Origin: Actinocorallia longicatena
Lineage (GTDB): Bacteria > Actinomycetota > Actinomycetes > Streptosporangiales > Streptosporangiaceae
Direction of reading: 5' to 3'
Assembly (NCBI RefSeq): GCF_039534125.1
Contig: NZ_BAAAUV010000020.1
Coordinates: forward strand, 1-64,000
Length of the DNA stretch: 64,000 nucleotides
This document shows positions 59,687 to 64,000 of the stretch, in pieces. The position numbers were made by a program, and so were the translations under genes. The notes under the pieces are model-generated. The model was not told the DNA's origin and did not search any database. It saw only the letters and a program-made list of their open reading frames with translations. How positions within the stretch are numbered: position 1 is the stretch's first letter; each line of letters starts with the position of its first letter.

Positions 59687-60464
59687 AGCCGTTCTTCCCG
59701 AAGAAGTCCAGGCTGTCGGCGACCAGTGCGGCGACGTCGCCCCCCTCCCAGCAGTGGTCCGCCCCCGGGACCAGCCGCAGTTCGGGGGAGGCTCCGGCCG
59801 ACCGCAGCGCCTCGTAGAGCTCGACGCTCTGCTCGCACGGCACGACGCGGTCGGCCTCTCCGTGCATCAGCAGGACGGGCGGGGCGCCGGGGGAGACATG
59901 GGCGACGGGGCTGGCGGCCATCGCCTCGGCCTGGTGGTCGTGGACGTTGCCGCCGATCAGCAGCGACTCGGGCGTATGCGCGGGATCGCTGTGCAGATGC
60001 GCGCCGGCCAGATGGTGGTCCTGCTTGGTGAGCAGGTTCGCCGGGGCGTACCAGAGCACCGCCGAGCGGATCCCGGGGTCGGTGAGGGCGAGCATCGCGG
60101 CCAGATGGCCGCCGGCCGACTCTCCCCAGACGCTGATCCGGGACGCGTCGAGCCCGTGGCCCGCGGCGTTCTCACGGATCCATTCGACCGCGGCGCTCAC
60201 GTCGTCGAGCTGGGCGGGGAAGACGGCCTCGGCGCTCATCCGGTAGGTGACCGAGGCGACGGCGAATCCGGCGGCGACGGCCTCGGCGACCAGATCGGTC
60301 GAGCCGAGCCAGCCGGGCCTCAGGGCGGGCGAGCCGCCGAGCCAGGCGCCGCCGTGGATCCAGACGAGCACGGGGGCGTCGTAGGCGCCCGGCGGGGTGG
60401 CGAGGTTCATGAACAGGGGACGGTAGCCGTAGGTCTCGGCTACCAGAATATCTCGATAGTTCAT
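59685..60464 (-). CDS. Alpha/beta hydrolase (esterase, HSL/BD-FAE-like)
   Basis: A 259-residue alpha/beta hydrolase with oxyanion motif IHGGAW, nucleophile GESAGGH (serine at about 116), acid in HGEADRVVP and histidine in GADHCW. This is the hormone-sensitive-lipase/feruloyl-esterase-like pattern for short-chain esters. No signal peptide. ATG at 60464 has TACGAT six bases upstream and lies in an imperfect palindrome, so expression is probably tightly repressed by an unlinked regulator. Confidence 0.87.
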   Translation of the reverse strand: MNYRDILVAETYGYRPLFMNLATPPGAYDAPVLVWIHGGAWLGGSPALRPGWLGSTDLVAEAVAAGFAVASVTYRMSAEAVFPAQLDDVSAAVEWIRENAAGHGLDASRISVWGESAGGHLAAMLALTDPGIRSAVLWYAPANLLTKQDHHLAGAHLHSDPAHTPESLLIGGNVHDHQAEAMAASPVAHVSPGAPPVLLMHGEADRVVPCEQSVELYEALRSAGASPELRLVPGADHCWEGGDVAALVADSLDFFGKNG

Positions 60465-60476
60465 CGATATATCGTA
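60448..60476. promoter_or_regulatory. Operator-like palindrome over the esterase promoter and start
   Basis: ATATCTCGAT (60448-60457) and ATCGATATAT (60463-60472) are inverted with one mismatch around a five-base spacer that contains part of the start codon. CGATATATCG (60465-60474) is a second perfect palindrome. Minus-strand -10 TACGAT (60471-60476) ends six bases before the ATG, so a bound repressor would block initiation. AT-rich palindromes like this recall PadR-type operators. Confidence 0.5.
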
Positions 60477-60587
60477 GCGCGTTCATGCGGCGGTGTTCCG
60501 GGTGCCCCCCTCAGTGGGACGCGGAGGGGCCCCGGAAGGTTGCGGGAACGGTCCGTTTCTCCTCGATCGGAGGCCTCCGCCGGATCG

Positions 60588-60599
60588 GGGGTTAACCCC
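60588..60599. promoter_or_regulatory. Perfect palindrome upstream of the MacB-type exporter
   Basis: GGGGTTAACCCC, 84 bases before the ATPase start, is a perfect 12-mer in an otherwise GC-rich 200-base region. A role as regulator site is possible but not tested. Confidence 0.35.
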
Positions 60600-60682
60600 A
60601 CCCGGAAGACACCTGGGATCTCCATGGGAGGAGGCGCGGCCGCTTCGTAGCGTCGGGGGAGCGGCTACGAGGGGATCACGTC

Positions 60683-61402
60683 ATGGACTACGCGGTGGAA
60701 CTGAACGGGGTGCGGCGCAGGTACGGCCGGGGACGACGGGCCGTGCACGCGCTGCGCGGCATCGATCTGAGGCTGCCGTCCGGCAGCTTCACCGCGGTGA
60801 TGGGTCCCTCGGGCTCGGGGAAGAGCACGTTCCTCCAGTGCGCCGCCGGGCTCGACCGGCCGGACGGCGGGACCGTCACGCTGGGCGGAACGAAGATCAG
60901 CGGAATGAGCGAGAACCGGCTGACGGAGTTCCGGCGGACCCGGCTGGGGTTCGTGTTCCAGAGCTTCAACCTCCTGCCGTCGCTGACCGCCGAGCAGAAC
61001 GTGCTGCTGCCGTCGCGGCTGGCGGGCGGCAGGGGCGACCGGAGGGCGGCCCGGGAGATGCTCGGCAGGGTCGGGATCGGCGAGCTGGCCGGGCGGCGTC
61101 CGGGGGAACTGTCGGGCGGGCAGCAGCAGCGGGTGGCCATCGCCCGCGCGCTGGTCGGCGCGCCCGACGTGGTGTTCGCCGACGAGCCGACCGGGGCGCT
61201 GGATCCGGCGACGGCCGCGGAGATCCTCCGGATGCTGCGGGCCTCGGTGGACGAGCTCGGCGCGACGGTCGTCATGGTCACCCACGATCCCGCGGCGGCG
61301 GCCTGGTCCGATGCCGTGCTGTTCCTCTCGGACGGCGAGATCGGCGGCAGCGTCAGGGGCGGCTCCGCCGAGGCGATCGCGGCCCGGCTGGTGCCGGCGT
61401 GA
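60683..61402 (+). CDS. ABC transporter ATP-binding protein (MacB/LolD type)
   Basis: A 239-residue ATPase: Walker A MGPSGSGKST (about residues 41-50), Q-loop FVFQSFNLLPSL, signature LSGGQQQRVAIARAL, Walker B VVFADEPTGALDP and H-loop MVTHDP. This matches the MacB/LolD group that works with FtsX-type permeases by mechanotransmission. It overlaps the permease gene by four bases. ATG at 60683 follows GAGGGG with a nine-base gap. Confidence 0.92.
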   Translation: MDYAVELNGVRRRYGRGRRAVHALRGIDLRLPSGSFTAVMGPSGSGKSTFLQCAAGLDRPDGGTVTLGGTKISGMSENRLTEFRRTRLGFVFQSFNLLPSLTAEQNVLLPSRLAGGRGDRRAAREMLGRVGIGELAGRRPGELSGGQQQRVAIARALVGAPDVVFADEPTGALDPATAAEILRMLRASVDELGATVVMVTHDPAAAAWSDAVLFLSDGEIGGSVRGGSAEAIAARLVPA

Positions 61403-63777
61403 ACGGGCTGGCCAGGGCGTCGATCCGGTTCCGGCCCGTCGCGTTCGCCGGGACCTTCGTGGCGCTCGCGCTGTCGGCCGCGATCGTCATGGCGTGCGGG
61501 GTGCTGCTGGAGAGCGGGGTCAGGGCTACGGTGCCCGCGGGGCGCTACGAGCGGATCCCGCTCGTCGCCGCGGCCGACCAGGCCCTCACCTACCGGGTCT
61601 CCGACGAGGACACCGAGCGGATCCCGCTGCCCGGCCGCGCCCGCCTCGACGCCGCGCTCGTGCCGCGAATCGCCGCGATGAAGGGCGTCGCCTCCGCCGT
61701 CGGCGACATCGCGGTGCCGGTCAGGGACGGCGGCACGACGGCCGAGGGCCGCGGCTGGGGCATGGCCGCCCTCGACGGCACCGCGGCCTCGCTCACCGGA
61801 CGCCCCCCGGGCCCCGGCGAGGTGGTGCTGACCGGGCACGCCGAGGGAACGGAGGTCCGGCTGGTGTTCGGCGACACGACACGGACCTTCCGGGTGGCGG
61901 GGAACGCCCCCGGCGTCTGGTTCGCCGACGCCGAGGCCGCCGTTCTGTCAGGGGTCCCCGCTAGCGTCGACGCGATCGCGGTGACGCTGTCACCGGGGGC
62001 CGACGTCGCCGCGATCGCCAAGGACATCGAGAAGACCAAGGGCGTGCGGGCCTACACCGGCTCCGAACGCGGGGAGCTGGTCGAACCGCGGCTGGCCGGG
62101 GCCAAGGAGGTGCTGACGGGACTGGGCGGCTCGTTCGGCGGGGTCGCCACCCTGGTCGCGATCTTCACCGCGGCCGGGACCATCGCGCTGGCCGTCGCCC
62201 AGCGGGCCCGGGAGTTCGCGCTGCTGCGCGCGATCGGCGCGACGCCCCGGCAGGTGCGGCGGGCCGTGCTCGCCGAGGGTCTGCTGGTCGCGCCCGCCGC
62301 GGCCCTGGCCGGTGCGCTCCCCGGTCTGCTGCTGGCCCGCTGGTGGTTCGGCGCGCTGCGCGAGCGCGGCGCGATCCCCGAAGGGGTACGCCTCGCGGTC
62401 TCGCCGTGGCCCCTGCTGGCGGCGGCGGGACTCTGCCTGCTGACCGCGCTGCTGGCGGGTCCGCTCGCGGCGCGGCGGGCGGCCCGGATCGAGCCGGGCC
62501 GGGCGCTGGCCGAGGCCTCCGTGGAGCGGACCCGTCCGGGGATCGTCCGGACCGCGCTGGGGATCGGGGCGGTCGCCGGTGGGGCGGCCATGGCGGGGCT
62601 GGCCGCGAGGGAGAGCGGCGAGGACGCCGCCAATCTGGCGCTCGGCGTGGTGCTGCTGTTCATGCTGGCCACGGCGCTGCTCGGCCCGGTCATCGCCCGG
62701 CTGTGCGCGGCGCTGTTCGGGCTGCCGCTGCGCGGCGCGGGAGCACCGGCGGAACTCGCCGCGGCCAACGCCAGGACCAACGCCCGGCGGCTCGCCTCCG
62801 CGATGACCCCGATCATCCTCGCGATGGCGTTCTCCTCGACGCTGGTCTTCCTCCAGACGAGCATGAGCCATGCCACCTCGGGCCAGGTCCGCGACGGGAT
62901 CACCGCCGACCGGATCGTACGGGGCGACCTGCCCGCCGACGCGGTGGGCCGGGTGCGGGAGCTCGCGGGAGTCCGGCAGGCGGTCGGGGTGCTGTCGACC
63001 TCGGTGCTGGTCAGGGCGTACGGAACGCCGCAGACAGCGTCCGCGCAGGCGATCGAGGGCCCGGTGGGAGCCGTCCAGGATCTCGGCGTGCGGGCCGGAC
63101 GGCTCGAGGATCTCGCCCCGGGGACGGTCGCGGTGGACGCCTCCCTGGCCGACGGGGCGAAGGCGGGGCTCGGCGACCGGCTGAGGATGTGGCTGCCGGA
63201 CGGCACCGAGACCCGGCCGAGGATCGTCGCCCTGTACGGCAGGGGCCTGGGCATCGCCCAGATCACGCTGCCGCGTGCCGACGTCGCGGGCCACGGTGTG
63301 CCGGGCTTCGACTCGATGATCCTCGTGAAGGGGGACTCCCCGGATCTCGCCTCCTTCGGCGCGGTCGCCTCCCGCGCCGGATACGCCGAACAGTACGACG
63401 TGGACCTGGCCGTCAACGCCTGGGCCAACAACACGATGGCGGCCGTCCTCGGCGGGTTCGCGGCGATCACCGCGCTCAACACGCTGGTGATGACCGCGCT
63501 CGACCGGCGCGGCGAGTTCGGCTCGATGCGGCTGATCGGCTCGACCCGCCGCCAGGTCCTCCACATGTTGGGCTGGGAGTCCCTGCTGGTCACCGGGGGA
63601 GCGGTCCTGCTCGGCTCGGCGATCGCCGCCGCCACGCTCATTCCTATGATCAAAGGTCTGACCGGGGAGGCACCTTACGTGCCGCCCCTGTTGTACGGAA
63701 CCTTCGCCGCGGCGACCGTCCTGTTCGGGTGGATCGCGACGGTTCTGCCCGCCCGGGCGGCTCTCAAGATCAACTGA
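61399..63777 (+). CDS. FtsX-like ABC permease with two FtsX domains
   Basis: A 792-residue membrane protein. A transmembrane helix near residue 18-38 is followed by an extracellular domain, an FtsX core with three helices about 245-375, further helices about 385-450, a second extracellular domain about 480-660 and a final FtsX core with the EFGSMRLIGSTRRQV loop at about 700. The RAREFALLRAIGATPRQVRR cytoplasmic loop marks the first core. GTG overlaps the ATPase TGA. Such pairs export peptides or lipids or sense antibiotics. No two-component system is adjacent. Confidence 0.9.
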   Translation: MNGLARASIRFRPVAFAGTFVALALSAAIVMACGVLLESGVRATVPAGRYERIPLVAAADQALTYRVSDEDTERIPLPGRARLDAALVPRIAAMKGVASAVGDIAVPVRDGGTTAEGRGWGMAALDGTAASLTGRPPGPGEVVLTGHAEGTEVRLVFGDTTRTFRVAGNAPGVWFADAEAAVLSGVPASVDAIAVTLSPGADVAAIAKDIEKTKGVRAYTGSERGELVEPRLAGAKEVLTGLGGSFGGVATLVAIFTAAGTIALAVAQRAREFALLRAIGATPRQVRRAVLAEGLLVAPAAALAGALPGLLLARWWFGALRERGAIPEGVRLAVSPWPLLAAAGLCLLTALLAGPLAARRAARIEPGRALAEASVERTRPGIVRTALGIGAVAGGAAMAGLAARESGEDAANLALGVVLLFMLATALLGPVIARLCAALFGLPLRGAGAPAELAAANARTNARRLASAMTPIILAMAFSSTLVFLQTSMSHATSGQVRDGITADRIVRGDLPADAVGRVRELAGVRQAVGVLSTSVLVRAYGTPQTASAQAIEGPVGAVQDLGVRAGRLEDLAPGTVAVDASLADGAKAGLGDRLRMWLPDGTETRPRIVALYGRGLGIAQITLPRADVAGHGVPGFDSMILVKGDSPDLASFGAVASRAGYAEQYDVDLAVNAWANNTMAAVLGGFAAITALNTLVMTALDRRGEFGSMRLIGSTRRQVLHMLGWESLLVTGGAVLLGSAIAAATLIPMIKGLTGEAPYVPPLLYGTFAAATVLFGWIATVLPARAALKIN

Positions 63778-63912
63778 GAAGCGGCAGCGGGATTTCAGAA
63801 GTCACGGAGAATTCAGAGTGTTGTAGTCCGCGTACGCGCCGTGGCCGTCGTAGGGTTCTCGCAGACGGCGCGGGATCGTGCATGGCGCGCTTCGGTTCCG
63901 AGCCTTTATAGA

Positions 63913-63942
63913 GGGGGCGTGGGGTGTCCACGCCCCCTTTTT
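63913..63942 (+). terminator. Strong intrinsic terminator
   Basis: Perfect 10-bp arms GGGGGCGTGG and CCACGCCCCC, five-base loop, then TTTTT. It lies 136 bases after the permease stop and 23 bases before the next gene start. It therefore ends a transcript upstream, or acts as an attenuator of the next gene. Confidence 0.8.
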
Positions 63943-63964
63943 CTCGTGTTTGCTGGAGCCTGTG

Positions 63965-64000
63965 ATGTCCTCTCTGCCCAAGGGTGCCAACCTTCCCGTT
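63965..64000 (+). CDS. Probable TerD-family protein, N-terminus only (partial)
   Basis: Only 12 codons are inside the window: MSSLPKGANLPV. The LPKGANLPV start resembles actinobacterial TerD/stress-response proteins that open with PKGANVPVP. Twelve residues cannot prove it. The ribosome-binding site upstream (GGAG, seven bases before ATG) supports the start. Confidence 0.45.
   Translation, partial: MSSLPKGANLPV

Overview
This 64 kb window is high-GC actinomycete DNA. The evidence is pervasive G/C third positions, frequent GTG and TTG starts, ATGA/GTGA stop-start overlaps, mycobacterial-type lexA-LysM-nrdR synteny, a class II ribonucleotide reductase, 10-methyl-branched fatty acid genes and a DUF574 methyltransferase. 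A filamentous genus of the Streptosporangiales/Thermomonosporaceae type is a reasonable guess, but no full rRNA is present to prove it. I see no phage, insertion sequence, integrase, tRNA or CRISPR array. It reads as chromosomal sequence starting at the 3' end of an rRNA operon.

Layout. 1-2.3 kb: 5S rRNA tail with terminator, a DUF523 gene and a stand-alone cytochrome oxidase subunit I. 2.6-6.6 kb: a TetR-led reverse-strand operon (TetR, AurF-like diiron oxygenase, flavin monooxygenase, then an SDR). 6.7-10.2 kb: alanine-type aminotransferase and a DinG-type helicase. 10.2-15.2 kb: reverse-strand LysE exporter, penicillin-acylase-family enzyme, DUF4192 protein and a small conserved protein, with a cluster of GC hairpin repeats between the exporter and the acylase. 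15.3-20.3 kb: lipoprotein polysaccharide deacetylase, DUF1707 membrane protein, a two-gene operon for 10-methyl fatty acid (tuberculostearate-type) synthesis, and UppP. 20.3-26.7 kb: methyltransferase, GT-C glycosyltransferase, epoxide-hydrolase-like protein, class III aminotransferase and GMC oxidoreductase.

26.8-34.9 kb is the most accessory-looking part: two small membrane/secreted proteins, YCII and MmcQ proteins, a P450 translationally coupled to a DUF574 methyltransferase, and a membrane-anchored NACHT NTPase with a C-terminal FGE/sulfatase-modifying-factor-like region, next to an acyl-CoA ligase. 35.0-43.3 kb is core: leuS behind an apparent leaderless leucine leader peptide and terminator, a sugar-phosphate nucleotidyltransferase whose start codon is buried in a 19-bp inverted repeat, then lexA / LysM protein / nrdR / nrdJ with an SOS box and NrdR-box-like sites.

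43.4-46.1 kb: an ECF41-type sigma factor divergent from its epimerase-like COE partner, and an unknown conserved protein. 46.4-54.9 kb: a LacI-controlled alpha-glucoside operon (regulator, binding lipoprotein, two permeases, GH13 enzyme; no ATPase, so a shared MsiK-type ATPase is implied) that runs by an ATGA overlap into a three-gene NodIJ/DrrAB-type exporter. 55.9-64 kb: a large secreted multidomain GH87-type alpha-1,3-glucanase, an alpha/beta hydrolase, a MacB/FtsX-type ABC exporter, and the first codons of a probable TerD-family gene.

A recurring signal is a TANNNT hexamer ending exactly six bases before the start codon at nine genes, which points to leaderless transcripts and helps fix their starts. 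All functions are inferred from sequence by eye; no database search was run.
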